NCBI RefSeq assembly: GCF_020379485.1
Contig: NC_063439.1
Location: 16,435,188-16,499,187 of the forward strand
DNA: 64,000 nucleotides
Direction: 5' to 3'
Source: Brassica napus
Lineage: Eukaryota; Streptophyta; Magnoliopsida; Brassicales; Brassicaceae
Under the pieces are notes generated by a model. The model did not search any database. It was not told the DNA's origin and saw only the letters and a program-made list of their open reading frames with translations. The position numbers and the translations under genes were made by a program. Below are positions 1 through 11,552 of this stretch, one piece after another. Every line of letters starts with the position of its first letter. Positions within the stretch are counted from its first letter, which is position 1.

Positions 1-479
1 ACTACACAGCTCGAAGGATGCGCGTCACAACACCCGAAGCACGCTAACACGACAGCACCGACTTCAAATCAAAAGACAAGCTTCCTTCCTTATTTCAAAT
101 TTGTAACAAACCAAAAACAAATGTTTTAATAAAATTCGGTTCTTACACCTGGCGGTTCGAGCTCGTTACGAGTCCTATATCCAAAAATCGCAATAGTCTT
201 AACGGTTGACTGTAAATCAAGATCCTGATCAAGTCTTCGGTTACAGCCAACCCCGCCAAACGAGGGCGGCAAAACAAGTTAACAAAATCTTTTGTACACC
301 AAACGTACATCGATAAAAGTACCTACGACAAATTGACACACGGCCTCAAAAGAACGGCCTCGCGTAAACATAGAAATTACGACAAACAACTCAAAAACTA
401 ACAAACCTTTCTCTACTAAAAAGATAAAGCAACAAAAACAAATGGGAAAGCGAAAATAAAAGTCAAATCCCTGAAACTA

Positions 480-1719
480 CTCCTCAACAGCGAATTCACC
501 ATCCTCGAACTGGCCACCCGCGAGCTTCGTCTTATCACCTTTGTCTTTCATCGCAGAAGGAACTTTAGCAAAGAAATCTTCGGCAGATCCTCCGTAATTT
601 GAGGCAGATCAAGCTTCTCAATGGAGAAATCCGAAACCGCTATCACATCGAGCTCGGACCCGAGCTAGACCTCCTTCGTTCGAAGATGAAACAACACATC
701 CAAATCCAAAAGGTTATTGTCCATGATCTCCTTAAAGAGATCTACGTTCGCCATGACCTCCCTAAGACGAGATTTTCAATCAGTTGCGGCCTTCTTCTTC
801 TCCCACTTCTCATTCAAAGATACCAGCACGTCCAAGTAGCTATCTTCCAAAGCCTTTTTAGTATGGTAAGTTGCGCGACGAAGGTAGTTAGAGGACTTAT
901 TAGCGGAAGATTCGGCATCCACCTCCAAAAAAGACTTGCTCGAGGGCCGACTTCCTCTCGTTACTCACGACTCGTAAACGAGCCTCGAGCAAAGCGGTCT
1001 GATTCCCCATCTTCTCGGCGGTGGCCAGATGAGCAGCGTTAGCTCGCTCTCAATCCTGAGCCATCTTCAAACCGAGTTTCAGCTCCCGAACGACCTTTTT
1101 TATCTCATAAAGCCCATCGGAGCGCGGGACATCCTGCAGACGCTTCTCTAAAGTCGCCGCGAACTCATTATTGGCCTCCATAGCCTTAAACATAACGAGT
1201 CAAAACAAGCTAAAGATTCAAAGTTACAGGTACCAAAAAGACGACCTTAGCATGAGCGACAGCCATCTTCACATAAGCCTCGCGCTCCATCATATTTCTC
1301 AAGGAAGGAAGTGGACATCCAGCAGGTTTGAAATGCCTCAACAAGTGAGCGACACTGTCCGGATCCTCTGTGATAGGACAATTCTTGGAATGTGAAAACT
1401 GCCAATGAAGCGGTTTAGCAACAAACGTATCACCCCAAGCACCAAGACGATGATCTGCACTAGTCATTTTCGCCTTCTTAGAAGGATGATTGCGCCCCTC
1501 CGAACCTGTTAGGCTACCCGACTTTGTACGAGCAGCAGACTTTTCACCCTCGAGGTCTTTTCCCTCTTGAGGTGAAGTTCGCGGAAGTCGGGTATCCTCA
1601 CGAAGAACTTCTGTGAGCGCTTCGCTCACGTCTCCTGATCGAATGCGTTCCGCACTAACGCTGCCAGCTCGACTTAGTATCCTTTTGGATTCACGAGGGT
1701 TCGTCCTTCTTGATGCCAT
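480..1719 (-). pseudogene. Transposon-associated coiled-coil protein, copy A (broken)
   Basis: Reading the minus strand from the ATG at 1719 gives a basic, Ser/Arg-rich N-terminus (starts MASRRTNPRE) that stays open to 1210. A second stretch then begins around 1180 (MEANNEFAATLEKRLQD) and is predicted coiled coil. It continues with in-frame stops (for example after KMAQD near 1050, and after KKAATD) down to about 480. The layout resembles the first ORF of Brassicaceae retrotransposon-like elements, which is widely annotated as an uncharacterised coiled-coil protein. Copy B (1959-2580) has the same organisation: the MEANNEF segment matches MEAFNEY, and LNEKWEKKKAA matches LKEKWANKKKEA. Function is unknown to me. 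It is a decayed transposon gene, not a host gene. Confidence 0.55.
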
Positions 1720-1958
1720 GTCTTTTCGGCAAAAGGAAACAATAATCTATCGGAAGTACTATGACAAACCCTAAACGAAGTAAGGTTTTATAAAGACTAA
1801 GGCATCCCCATATCTCAACAATCTAGATGAAAGAATCTCGAAAACTAAAGAAGCAAAAGATATTCCAAAAACCATGTTTATCCATTAGAATCGAAACTTC
1901 GCGACCAAGGATCGCGGAAAACAAAAGTCTGAAACAAAATAATATCAAAACAGAAAGA

Positions 1959-2580
1959 TTAACTAGAATCGACTCCATCGGGAACAGACGACCCTCTGGC
2001 TTGATCCACCAAATCTTCAGAAACCTGAGGAAGGCCGAGCCCGAAGATTGACCAATCCGATACAGCAGCCAAAGCAACGAGACCTTCACAGTCCTTCTCC
2101 ATCTCCTTCAAACGAGCGAGCTCCGCGTCCACATTTAAGCCCCCATCCTTGATCTCGTTTAGAAGATCTATGTTGGCAACCACCTCTTGCAACCGGATCT
2201 CAACCGACGCCTCCTTCTTTTTGTTCGCCCATTTCTCCTTCAAAGACTCCAAGACCTTTCGACATTGTCCCGCGACGTCACGACGAGCAATGTGAGAAGC
2301 ACGATGGATGTCTCGATCCCTCTCGACCTCGAGTGTTTCGATCTTGGCCCTCTGAGCGACGACCTGGGCCGCGAGAGTCGCATTCTCCTGGCAGTCCTCC
2401 TCCAGTCATCGGTCAAGGCCTCGATATTTTTAGCATCCCTTTTTCCCTCACGCTTGGTGGTTTCGAGCTCCGCCGAAAATCTCTTGATCTCAGAGCCAAT
2501 GCTCTTGATCTCCTTGTCATTACGAGAAACCTCAACGCGATCCTCCATAGCTACAACATACTCATTGAAGGCTTCCATAA
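1959..2580 (-). pseudogene. Transposon-associated coiled-coil protein, copy B (fragment)
   Basis: Two overlapping minus-strand frames (2578 to 2240 and 2252 to 1959) together encode a second version of the coiled-coil protein seen at 480-1719. It has heptad-like E/K/L-rich segments around MEAFNEYVVAMEDRVEVSR and SLKEKWANKKKEASVEIR, and an acidic tail with GLGLPQVSEDLVDQA, equivalent to KLDLPQITEDLPK in copy A. The two frames are offset, so a frameshift lies near 2245. No N-terminal MASRR-type segment is visible; the sequence instead abuts integrase-like DNA near 2610. This is probably a tandem or nested remnant of the same family. Confidence 0.5.
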
Positions 2581-2611
2581 CCTAAAGAAAAGGAGATGAC
2601 AAATAAGAACC

Positions 2612-3160
2612 TCAAGGAAAGACTGGTCTGTGAAGTTAGATGATGCACTATGGGCATAAAGAACAGCTTTCAAAACACCACTTGGGACAACACCTTTCAA
2701 CCTAGTCTACGGAAAGGCTTGCCACCTCCCGGTTGAGCTTGAATACAAAGCCTTGTGGGCAATCAAGCTCCTGAACTTTAACATCAAAACCGCCAAGGAG
2801 AAGAGGCTGGTCCAGTTGCATGAGATAGATGAAATCAGGCTTGATGCCTTTGAAAGCTCTAGGATCTACAAAGAGAAGACTAAGGCATTCCACGATAAGA
2901 AGATCTCAAGGCGTGAATTCAAGGCTGGTGACCAAGTGTTGTTGCTTAACTCTCGGTTGAAGATCTTTCCCGGAAAACTCAAGTCAAGGTGGTCAGGAAC
3001 TTTTGTGATCAAGGAAGTAAGACCGTATGGAGCTGTGGTATTGACAGGAAAGCGTGGAGAAGATTTTACAGTGAACGGTCAACGTTTAAAGCTCTACATG
3101 GCTGATCGGGAGATTGGTGAGGAAGCCTCGGTTCCTCTCTCTGAACCAATCCCAGCCTAA
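2612..3160 (+). pseudogene. Athila-like Ty3/gypsy integrase C-terminal fragment
   Basis: The frame through 2621 reads DWSVKLDDALWA, a TAA stop at 2657-2659, then RTAFKTPLGTTPFNLVYGK. It continues through the integrase C-terminal region (KRLVQLHEIDEIRLDAFE, KTKAFHDKKISRREFKAGDQ) to a natural stop at 3158-3160. This is the conserved end of the Ty3/gypsy (Athila-type) polyprotein integrase, where DALWAYRTAFKTP is the usual motif, so the stop replaces the Tyr codon. Everything upstream in pol (protease, RT, RNase H, integrase core) is missing and coiled-coil transposon DNA takes its place. A purine-rich tract at 3296-3308 is a likely polypurine tract. Dead element fragment. Confidence 0.8.
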
Positions 3161-3293
3161 GAAATGAAAAAGAAGTCAAGCTAAGAGGCTTAAAACAAGA
3201 GCACTTGAGAGGCAATCTCATGTTATCCTTTGTACATATATATTATCTGCTATTTTGTTAAAAAGGATTGCAGGTCTGCGCAAGAAGGCAACC

Positions 3294-3310
3294 AACAAGT
3301 TTGGGGGAAC
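3294..3310 (+). other. Probable polypurine tract of the gypsy fragment
   Basis: The run AAGTTTGGGGGAAC lies about 130 bp downstream of the integrase stop. Plant gypsy elements prime plus-strand synthesis from a tract of this form immediately before the 3' LTR. No matching LTR pair can be identified in the window. The stretch 3311-3580 shows no coding potential and is probably 3' LTR or flanking sequence. Confidence 0.4.
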
Positions 3311-3584
3311 TCTGCATCTCTTGCCCTCCCAATTTACCTTCCCCTACTTCTAGCTAAGGCTCAAAATAAGTGTCATCCCATCCCTGTGCATATTTAGTTT
3401 GTTTTATTCATATTTTGTGGTATTTCTTCATCTTTACTCTCACACAAGGGACTGTGTGAAGTAAGTTTGGCGGAGAGACCTGTTATCTCACATATTCTTT
3501 TGTCATTAAATTGACATAAACTATAGATAACAATTAGATTCTCTTACAAAATCAGAAAGTCACAGGTTGCATATAAATAAGAAT

Positions 3585-3835
3585 TATTAAAGTAAAAAGA
3601 ATACACATTATTAAAGATGAAAAAAAAACAAAAACACATGATTAAAGGAGGAAAAACAAACAAACATTATAAAAAAGAGGAAAAAAACAAACACACATTA
3701 TTAAAGGAGAAAAAACAAAAAAAAAACATTATTAAAGAAGAAGAAAACAAGCACACATTATTAAAGGAGAAAAAAACAAAGAAACATTATTAAAAAAGAA
3801 AAAACAGATAGACATTATTAAAATATGAACTTAAA
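3585..3835. repeat. A-rich imperfect tandem repeat
   Basis: About seven imperfect copies of a unit of roughly 36 bp, built around CACATTATTAAAGGAG followed by an A-rich run with AAACA. It lies just downstream (on the minus strand) of the Harbinger-type pseudogene and is probably part of that element's non-coding 3' region. Confidence 0.6.
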
Positions 3836-3844
3836 ACTTAACAT

Positions 3845-4967
3845 CGACTAATTTCGAAATAGATCCTGGTTCAACTTCTCAAATAGTTGTTTGTTCTTGT
3901 CATTGAGATGTTCTTTTACATTTAGCTTTAAGGACATCTTCATTTTTTGTTTGATTCTTTTCTTTCATCAATTGATTTGCCTCCTCTTCTCTCTTGGCTA
4001 TTTTGTCCAATTATTCCAGTTCTTGCTCTTTGAATTGTTTGTATTCATTCCATTATTTCTTGACCACTTCCAAAGCTTCTCCTTTTCTTTTCTTTTTGCC
4101 TTTCTTTTGTGATGTCTCTCTCCCCCATTGGACGGGCAACGGATCCTACAGAGTTTTAATCACTGACATCACTCGCTCGGGATCTCTTAGATCTGCTACT
4201 TGTAGAGCCAGTATTTCCTCCTACCTGACTACCAAAACGCGGTTGATCACATACATCAAGCCATTCCGACATAAAATTCAAATGTTCAATATTACCACTT
4301 TAATATAATTCATGTGTTTTTGCCAATACATCATTTTCCGACCATTCGATTTGTTGCATACGCCTAGCATTATCGTAAGTGACATTCTATTTGCCCAACT
4401 TTTTGTTCATATAGTTTAAAAGATTTCTGCATGAAGCCCCATCACGCGGAGGATCAAAAGAGCAATGCTCCTTACAATACTTAGAAACATTACTCAAATA
4501 TGCTTCGCTTTTATGGTTCATGCCAACAATGATGTCTATTCCATATTTAATCCATCCACTAAGTAGCACCAAATTTTGATCAGTGGTCCATTTAGGACTT
4601 TTGCGGCGAGGTTGAGTTGAATCATCTGCATTTGCATCTGGAAAGGGTTCTCTAACACCGCTCATGACACCAAGAGCTAACTGTGTAGGAAATTTGGGAA
4701 ATTCTACATTTGGAACATTTTGCATCACATGTTGGAGTATAGAAGAAAAACAAGGTGTTTGAGAAAATATTGCATCATCGATCCATAAGTTGGAAGATAA
4801 TTCAGAACATATGATGGAATGAAGAAACTTGGTGGTAAACCATAATTTTGTATATTTCAGGGTTGGTTGGAAGTTTGGTTTTTAAATTGATCATTGTAGG
4901 GATTTTGGTAGTTAAACAGAAAATTAGAAGACTTTTGGGTGTTAACGAGATTATTATTAGGATCCAT
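3845..4967 (-). pseudogene. PIF/Harbinger-associated Myb/SANT plus NAM-associated protein (decayed)
   Basis: The minus strand begins at ATG 4967 with a Asn/Gln-rich leader (MDPNNNLVNTQKSSNFLFNY), broken by TGA near 4862. A Myb/SANT-like segment follows, open from 4728 to 4387 (RRKSPKWTTDQNLVLLSGWI then CRNLLNYMNKKLGK). Past a stop at 4387 the reading resumes with QIEWSENDVLAKTHELY and a SGS/KRSR-type tail ending SVARPMGERDITKERQKEKE, the usual NAM-associated C-terminal region. This architecture is found in Brassicaceae genes often labelled glutathione S-transferase T3-like and belongs to the DNA-binding partner of PIF/Harbinger transposases. At least three in-frame stops make it non-functional. 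No transposase ORF accompanies it. Confidence 0.75.
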
Positions 4968-5069
4968 TTAATAAAAAGTTTTAAAACACTAAAATAGTTC
5001 ATTATAATGAAAAATGACATTTTATGTATCCATATGAAATGAGAGTAGTCTCTATTTATAGATAAAAAA

Positions 5070-5450
5070 ACCATGAATTTAGATATAATTTTATTTTTTT
5101 AAAGAAAATTTTATTATATAAAAAATGGAAACACAACATTTTATCTTATCCATATTTAAAAATAAAAAATAAAATATATATGCACAAGCCGCGCGTGCGT
5201 AAACCGCGGGTGCATAAACCGTGCGTGTGTAAGCTGCGCATGCGTACACGCACTCAACATTTCTGCCCAATCATGAAGTGCCACGTGGCTGTTCTACGAC
5301 ACAATTTTTGTTTCAATGGTTGAATCTTTACAACTGTGTTGAATCCACCTAGATAAACCACCATATTTCAACACCCTTAGTGATGGGTATTAAACAGTTG
5401 AAATTAATATTCAACACCTCCATTGTGGGTGGGCTAATGTCAATATTGGT
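5070..5450. mobile_element. Non-coding terminal region of the Harbinger-like element
   Basis: Upstream (minus-strand sense) of the Myb/NAM pseudogene is an AT-rich promoter-like stretch. Then comes a GC-rich array at about 5188-5252 with five imperfect repeats of GCGTGCGTAAACCGC type, then low-complexity sequence around GGGTGTTGAATATTAATTTC read on the minus strand, which is typical of the ends of this element family. I could not find a matching inverted repeat on the other side, so the left end is probably lost. Confidence 0.4.
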
Positions 5451-5460
5451 GAATCTAGTT

Positions 5461-6330
5461 CTCATGAGAATATCAATAACATAGATAACACACAAGTTTT
5501 GAATATTTCTATAATCCTTGAAAAATAAGATGTTGGTGCTGCTAGTTTTGTTGATATATATGATCCAAGAAATGGGGACATGCTTAATGTAAAAATGATA
5601 GAAATATTAGCAGCAAATGGATCAAAAAGGTATTTTCTGTTGTAGAAGGTCCTAAAAATAAGGTTAATAGAAGATTTTTTCATCTTGCTACACTTGAGAA
5701 TTACATAATGGAGAAATAAGTTGTAGAACATGGCTATGTTATTCCAGAGAATTAGATAAAACAATTTGTTTTTTGTTGTAAATTTTTAAAGAAACATATA
5801 AAAAATGTCATCTAGCAAAAGATGGTCTTTCGGACTGGTCTCATATACTTCTTAGATTAAAGGAGCATGAAAAACTAAGAAACATATGCTTAATATGAGT
5901 GCTTGGATTGAATTAAGACATAGATTAAAAAAAAACTGAAACTATTGATAAAGTTTCTCAAGAACAATTTAAGAAAGAAAAACAATATTTGAAAATGTAT
6001 TATTAAGAATTATTTCCATTGTGAAATATCTTGCCAAATATAATTTGGCATTTCGTGGAACACATGAAAAATTATATGAAAATAGTACTGGTAAGTTTTT
6101 AGGATTAATAGAGATGTTAGCAGAATTTAATAGTGTTATAAGAGAACATGTTTATCGAATTACCAATGTTAGTATTTATCATCATTATCTTGGTCATAAT
6201 ATTCAAATGAATTAATTCTTTTGATTGCTTCAAGAATTAAGTCAAAAATCATTACAAGAATAAAAGAGGCAAACTATTTTCAGTGATGTTTGATTGTACT
6301 TCTACCTGATACTAGTCATCAAGAGCAAAT
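5461..6330 (+). pseudogene. hAT-family (TTF-type zinc finger/DUF4371) transposase relic
   Basis: Broken reading frames match, piece by piece, the hAT transposase at 29619-32083 in this window. SFVDIYDPRNGDMLNVKM (about 5546) matches SFIDIYDPRYWNNLDNKM. LAKYNLAFRGTHEKLYENS (6030) matches [31 protein letters not shown] (6178) matches [21 protein letters not shown] (about 6312) matches DVSHQEQMT. Similarity ends near 6330, at the start of the catalytic core, so only the N-terminal third survives, with many stops and frameshifts. No terminal repeats were found. Confidence 0.75.
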
Positions 6331-6334
6331 GACA

Positions 6335-7290
6335 CTCCCAATAAGGTGGTGAGGTATCACGCGACGACATGAGAAGCGCGGGGACCGATCGAGGTGGCAT
6401 AGTCTCATGTTGGCACCGTCGGGATTTATCCTCATTTCTTATTGTTTGTTATTGCTTTATTGAATGTTCAAGTTAGGTACTTGTGCTATATTGTGTGATG
6501 ACTGATGGTGATTGATTTCGGAGTTTAGAGCTTTACTCACTGAGTATTTGTCAAAATGCTTACCCTTCCTTTCTTTTCATGTGTGTTCGACGAAGTGCAG
6601 GTGTAGTCGTTTCGATGTGGTGCTGAGTTTTCGGATTATTGAGATTACTTTAAGTTATTTCATTTTAAGATTTGATTCATTGTTTTAAGCGTTTATTATT
6701 TGTTTTAGTACGGTTTCATAAAACTTTTGAATTCGATCTTTGGTAATAATATTTGCTTTGGTCTTTTAAAGTGTTTTTTGTGAGTGGAAGCAATGTGAAT
6801 TTATGACGTCTCTTTTAAGTAAGAGGCGGACGTGACCAGATTAGATTGATATCTTATTAGATTCAGAAGATGATGCAGTTGTCGTAAATAATAGCAAAGG
6901 GAAGGACGATACGAGGAAATAAAGATGAGGGTGGACAAATTCTTCCTATATATATTTTAAATATATTGTGTATTTTTATTTTGTAAAGTGGTTTTAATAG
7001 TTATGTATAAATAAACATTGTTGTAAATTCGAGGTGATATCAATAAATTAGGCCCGACTAAAACGAAAAACTCTGATAATTTTAGCAGTATTATTGTGGA
7101 TATATACATATTGTACCAAAAATGTGAGAACACCTTTTTTAATTTTCAGTGTGTCAAAAAATGATTCGAGAAGCGTAGAAGGAAAAAATGGAAACAACTG
7201 CAAATAACAGAAAAGCGCATCTGAGAACAACAAAAAGGACAATCTCTTTCTAATCTGTTGTTGTCGTCGTTGCTGGGTCACAGATCTCCT
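6335..7290. other. Non-coding interval upstream of the PH-RCC1-FYVE gene
   Basis: No convincing coding sequence. 6340-6850 (ACTCACTGAGTATTTGTC and neighbours) has the mixed composition of an LTR or leader of a retroelement, but no partner repeat is present. The AT-rich 6930-7290 probably holds the promoter of the downstream gene. Confidence 0.3.
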
Positions 7291-7299
7291 CTTTGTTTT

Positions 7300-7523
7300 T
7301 GTTGTTCTTTTTCTCCAAATTCAACACAAATCTTTGTGATTCTCAAGAAAGTCACGCGAGAAACCTAGACGAGGAGACCCAGAAAGGGAAGGAGATAGAT
7401 GTACTATTAGGGCATACGTTGCTCGTAGCTCCTCCTCTCGCTCTCAACATTTGTTTGTTGCGTTGATTCGTCTCAGAAACAAAAAAGATTTTCGCAATTG
7501 TGACGTGTGTGCCAAGGAACTAG
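7300..7523 (+). other. Predicted 5'-UTR exon of the PH-RCC1-FYVE gene
   Basis: A pyrimidine- and purine-patchy, less AT-rich stretch ends in AACTAG followed by a good donor (GTGAGT at 7524), about 300 bp before the chosen start codon at 7825. This fits a leader exon with a 5'-UTR intron. The true transcription start cannot be placed by eye. Confidence 0.35.
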
Positions 7524-7824
7524 GTGAGTTTCTGTCTTGATCTTTTCATGTGTGATGGGACAACGTATTGATGAACGAGATGATTGTTGATTTCATCTAT
7601 CTATTGTTTATTATATTATCGATAAATTTAGGTTTATTTCGATATTACGTGAGATGAACGCAACATCAATTCCATAGGAGAAATCATCAAAAACCAACAC
7701 TTGTAAGCGGATGAAGCAACAAGCCCCAAGGGTTTATTTATTATATGGGGCGAGCATTGGAATCATCTGTTTCTCTCTTTTCACTTAGCTCTTGTTGCAA
7801 ATCAAAGTATCTACTAAACTTGGA

Positions 7825-10800
7825 ATGGCTTGTTCCCAGAGAAGCCTTCCCACAGATAGGGAGAATGAGCAGGTGTGTGGTGTTTCCACCTCTCTTGAGC
7901 TTCTCTCTTTTTTTTTTTTTACCTTCATTTTAGTAAAAAAAAAATAAAAAATTGATGCAGGCGATAGCAATTCTGAAGAAAGGAGCGTATCTTTTGAAAT
8001 ACGGCAGGCGTGGGAAACCTAAATTCTACCCTTTTCGGCTTTCGAGTGTATGCATTGCATTCATAATGAACTTATTATCTGTCCTTTACAGCTCCAAAAG
8101 TCATTGTGATGGTGATACTGTATTTTGTTTTAAATGCAATGCAGGATGAAATCTTTTTGTTATGGTACTGTGGGAAAACAGAGAAACGTCTTAAACTAAG
8201 TTCTGTGACAAGGATCATACCTGGACAGCGTACTGTAAGTTTTTTATTAATGCATTTCTTCGGTAACACTTGTGCTGTAGGTTTTTTTAAGAAAAATAAA
8301 TGTTACTGTAACAACTTCTCCAGTCAGTTTTCCGACGATACCCTCAGCCCACCAAGGAATATCAATCTTTTTCTCTTATTTATGGCGACCGTTCTCTTGA
8401 TTTGGTTAGTAGTCTTTTCTCTATTGTTCCCTGACAAAGCATTAATCTATGTTATAACTTAAAGAGGTATAAGCATGTATTGAAACTTTGCGGATTAGGT
8501 GTGCAAGGACAAGGACGAAGCTGAGTTCTGGATCACAACCCTTCGAGCTCTTCTCTCACGAAACTGCTCTTCTTCATTAGTACTTCACTCAAGAAGCCGT
8601 AGCTTTGTTCCTGACTATGGAGGAGAACAAAGTAGCTCCAACAATAATTCACTTTCCAATATCAGATCAGTCAGCAGTGATACAAGCTGCGAGGTCTTTC
8701 TAGCTTCAAGATTTGTTACGTACTTAATGTCCTATCCCTTATATGGTAAATATTGCAGGAACATGCGAAAAAGGCTTCAGGATCTCACATTAACACTCCA
8801 CAGAGACTAGGGAAAGTTTTCTCAGAGGTGTTGTCACAAACAGCAGTACTAAGAGCACTCGCTTTGGACGAACTGGTGCATAAACCTCATAACACATCTC
8901 CAGAGACATTAGAGAATCGACCTACTAACAATCATTCCCCTGCTGTTGATACAAGTAAATATACAGTTTCCAGCGCACTGAGCTCATCTAGTCAAGGATC
9001 TACTTTTGAGGACTTGAAGTCTCTGTGTGATGTCTTTGTCTGGGGAGAAAGTATTGGAGATGGGTTATTGTTAGGATGTGGCGGTGGTGGTGCTATGCAC
9101 AAAAGTGAAAGCAGCTCTTCCCTAACGGCTGCTGAAACCTTTTTGCCCAAAGTTCTGAAATCACACGTGGCACTTGACGCACAGAGCATTTCATGCGGTA
9201 CCAACTATGCAGTGCTGGTCACAAAGCAGGGACAGATGTACAGCTGGGGAGAAGAATCTGGAGGCAGGCTAGGACATGGAGTTTGCTCCTACGTTCCACA
9301 GCCCAAACTCATCGATGAGTTTGACGGATCAGCGGTAGAGTTAGCTGACTGTGGGGACTTTCACACGTGTGCTGTAACATCCTCAGGGGACTTGTATACT
9401 TGGGGAGATGGAGCTCACAACGCTGGGCTCCTTGGACTTGGTAGTGAAGCTAGCCATTGGAAACCAGTACGAGTCCTTGGCCAGATGGAGGGTATAAATG
9501 TCAAAACCATCTCTTGCGGACCTTGGCATACAGCTTTTGTGACGTCAGAAGGTAAGTTGTTCACATACGGTGATGGTACTTTTGGTGCGCTTGGACATGG
9601 AGATCGTGTGAGCACTAGCGTACCGAGAGAAGCAGAGGCGCTAAGTGGCTGCAGGACAATAAAGATAGCTTGTGGCGTTTGGCATTCAGCTGCTGTTGTC
9701 AGTGTTTTCGGCGAGGCAGCGTCGTCGGGAAAGCTCTTTACTTGGGGTGATGGAGAGGATGGGAAACTCGGACACGGGGACAAAGAGTCTAGACTAATCC
9801 CATCATGTGTAGCTGAGCTGAATGCAACTAGCTTCCAGCAAGTAGCTTGTGGGCAGAGCGTTACTGTTGCTCTCTCTGCTTCTGGGCAAGTTTATGCAAT
9901 GGGGGTTCTTGATCCGGTTCACGAAAACGTCGTGAGAGCTCCTTCTTGCATTGAAGGAGGTCTAGGAAAGAGCTGCGTCCAGGAAGTGGCTTGCGGGTTT
10001 CACCATATCGCGGTTTTGAACTCGAAAGCCGAGGTTTACACTTGGGGCAGAGGATCGAACGGGCAGCTCGGGCACGGAGATACCGAGAACAGACGTTTGC
10101 CGACACTTGTGAGAGCTTTGAAAGGAAAACAAGTGAGGAAAGTGGTGTGTGGCTCTAACTACACAGCCACCATTTGTCTTCACAAACCCATCACCGGTAC
10201 GGATAGTTCTAGGTGTTCTGGTTGTCGCCATCCTTTCAACTACATGAGGAAGCTACACAACTGTTACAACTGTGGGAGTGTCTTCTGTAACGCGTGCACT
10301 AGCAAGAAGTCGTTAGCAGCAGCCATGGCTCCCAAGACCAACAGGCCTTACCGCGTTTGCGATGACTGCTACATCAAACTCGAAGGAGTTCGAGAATATT
10401 TAGGAACTCCAGCCAACAACAGTGCTAGATTCTCAAACGCGAGTCTACAGTCTAGCATTAACGAGATGGACGATTTTGGTACAACACCGCAGCGTCAGCT
10501 TCTTAGAGTGGACTCGTTTGATTTCTTCAGACAGTCCAAGATCCCTGATCTCAAAACCATAGGTGAAACTTCAGGAGGAAGTCACGCCTCTTCTTCAAGT
10601 GGTTTTAACCTGAAAGGGATACGACAACTCTCGAGACTCGCTTCTTTTGATTCTGTTAATCAAGAAGGCAAACAACGTACCAAGCATTGCGCTTCGAAAT
10701 CAGACACCTCCTCTCTTGTAAGACACTCGGTGACTTGTGGTCTCCCGTTTTCGCGTAGAGGTTCTGTTGAGTTGTTTCCTTTGTCGATAAAATCCAGCCC

Positions 10801-11279
10801 GGTTGAATCCGTTGGGAATACTTCGGACTTCACCGCTGACATAACAGATACAGAGTTTCTGCAAGAAGGGACAAAGAAACCAAATCAGTGCCTTAACCAG
10901 GAGATATCAGTTCTCAAAGCACAGGTACCATTTAAACCGCGTGTTTAATCAAATGTTTATATAAATGTAACTTTTTACTAACTCTCAGGTGGAAGAGCTT
11001 ACTCGTAAAACAAAACAACTCGAAGCAGAACTTGGAACGACATCGAAGAAGCTTGAAGTTGCGGTCTTAATGCAGCGTGATGATGCAGAGAAGATCAAAA
11101 CTTCAGAAGAGATAGTCAGGTCCCTAACTCTGCAGGTACACACATTCACATTTCTTCCTTGAAATATGATTTTCGAGCTCTAGTAATGGAGGTTTCAATG
11201 CTGCTTCTTCTTGTTGTAGTTGATGGACGCGACCAAGAAAGGAGTAGACAAGACAAGGAGACGCCGAAGCTCGTTTTGA
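7825..11279 (+). CDS. PH-RCC1-FYVE (PRAF-family) protein
   Basis: Spliced by hand: 7825-7872, 7961-8047, 8145-8234, 8324-8404, 8499-8693, 8759-10924, 10989-11135, 11220-11279. All junctions are GT-AG and phase 0, giving 957 aa. Residues 17-125 form the plant PH domain (ILKKGAYLLKYGRRGKPKFY, RLKLSSVTRIIPGQRT). Residues 257-640 hold RCC1 repeats (GQMYSWGEESGGRLGHG, AEVYTWGRGSNGQLGHG). Residues 650-705 are a FYVE zinc finger with all eight Cys/His ligands (CSGC, CYNCG, CNAC, CDDC). Residues 880-940 are coiled coil. The C-terminal BRX domain of longer family members is absent; the protein ends KKGVDKTRRRRSSF. Relatives are membrane-lipid binding, RCC1-repeat proteins of uncertain role; some have been reported to bind phosphoinositides. 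The start is chosen because MACSQRSLPTDRENEQ splices in phase to the PH domain. Likely orthologue of the short Arabidopsis member near At3g47660 (from memory). Confidence 0.93.
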
Positions 11280-11552
11280 TGTAATCCTTTTAACTATATA
11301 TAGAGAACAAGAAAGCAAAGAAACAGGGGGATAGATTGAGAATACAAGATTGAATGTAAAATACGACAAGTGTAATAATAAAGCTCTAACCAAATTACAT
11401 ATTACATTTTTGTATAATATTATTTAACTATGGAACAAGAACATAAAACACACTTGTGTTCGAAACTGACAAAACAAAACAAAATTGAAAGTACAACCTT
11501 TTGATTTTGGTTTTAGTGAAAAATCAACAGAAGCTTCTTCATTTCGCTAATA
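11280..11552. other. 3' flank of the PH-RCC1-FYVE gene
   Basis: AT-rich sequence with AATAAA-like motifs (AATAATAAAG near 11374), presumably the 3' UTR and polyadenylation region. Nothing coding is seen. Confidence 0.4.

Noticed and set aside
599..1042. 147-aa plus-strand frame
   Set aside because: It is antisense to the coiled-coil pseudogene (copy A), whose minus-strand translation matches copy B; the plus-strand frame has no recognisable content.
2187..2599. Plus-strand frames over the second coiled-coil copy
   Set aside because: Antisense shadows of the minus-strand coiled-coil protein.
3585..3835. Possible CRISPR-like spaced repeat
   Set aside because: Units are A-rich, imperfect and continuous without unique spacers, in a plant nuclear context; simple tandem repeat.
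8992..10231. Minus-strand frames of 70-122 aa opposite the RCC1 repeats
   Set aside because: Antisense to a well-supported exon with repeat-driven codon bias.
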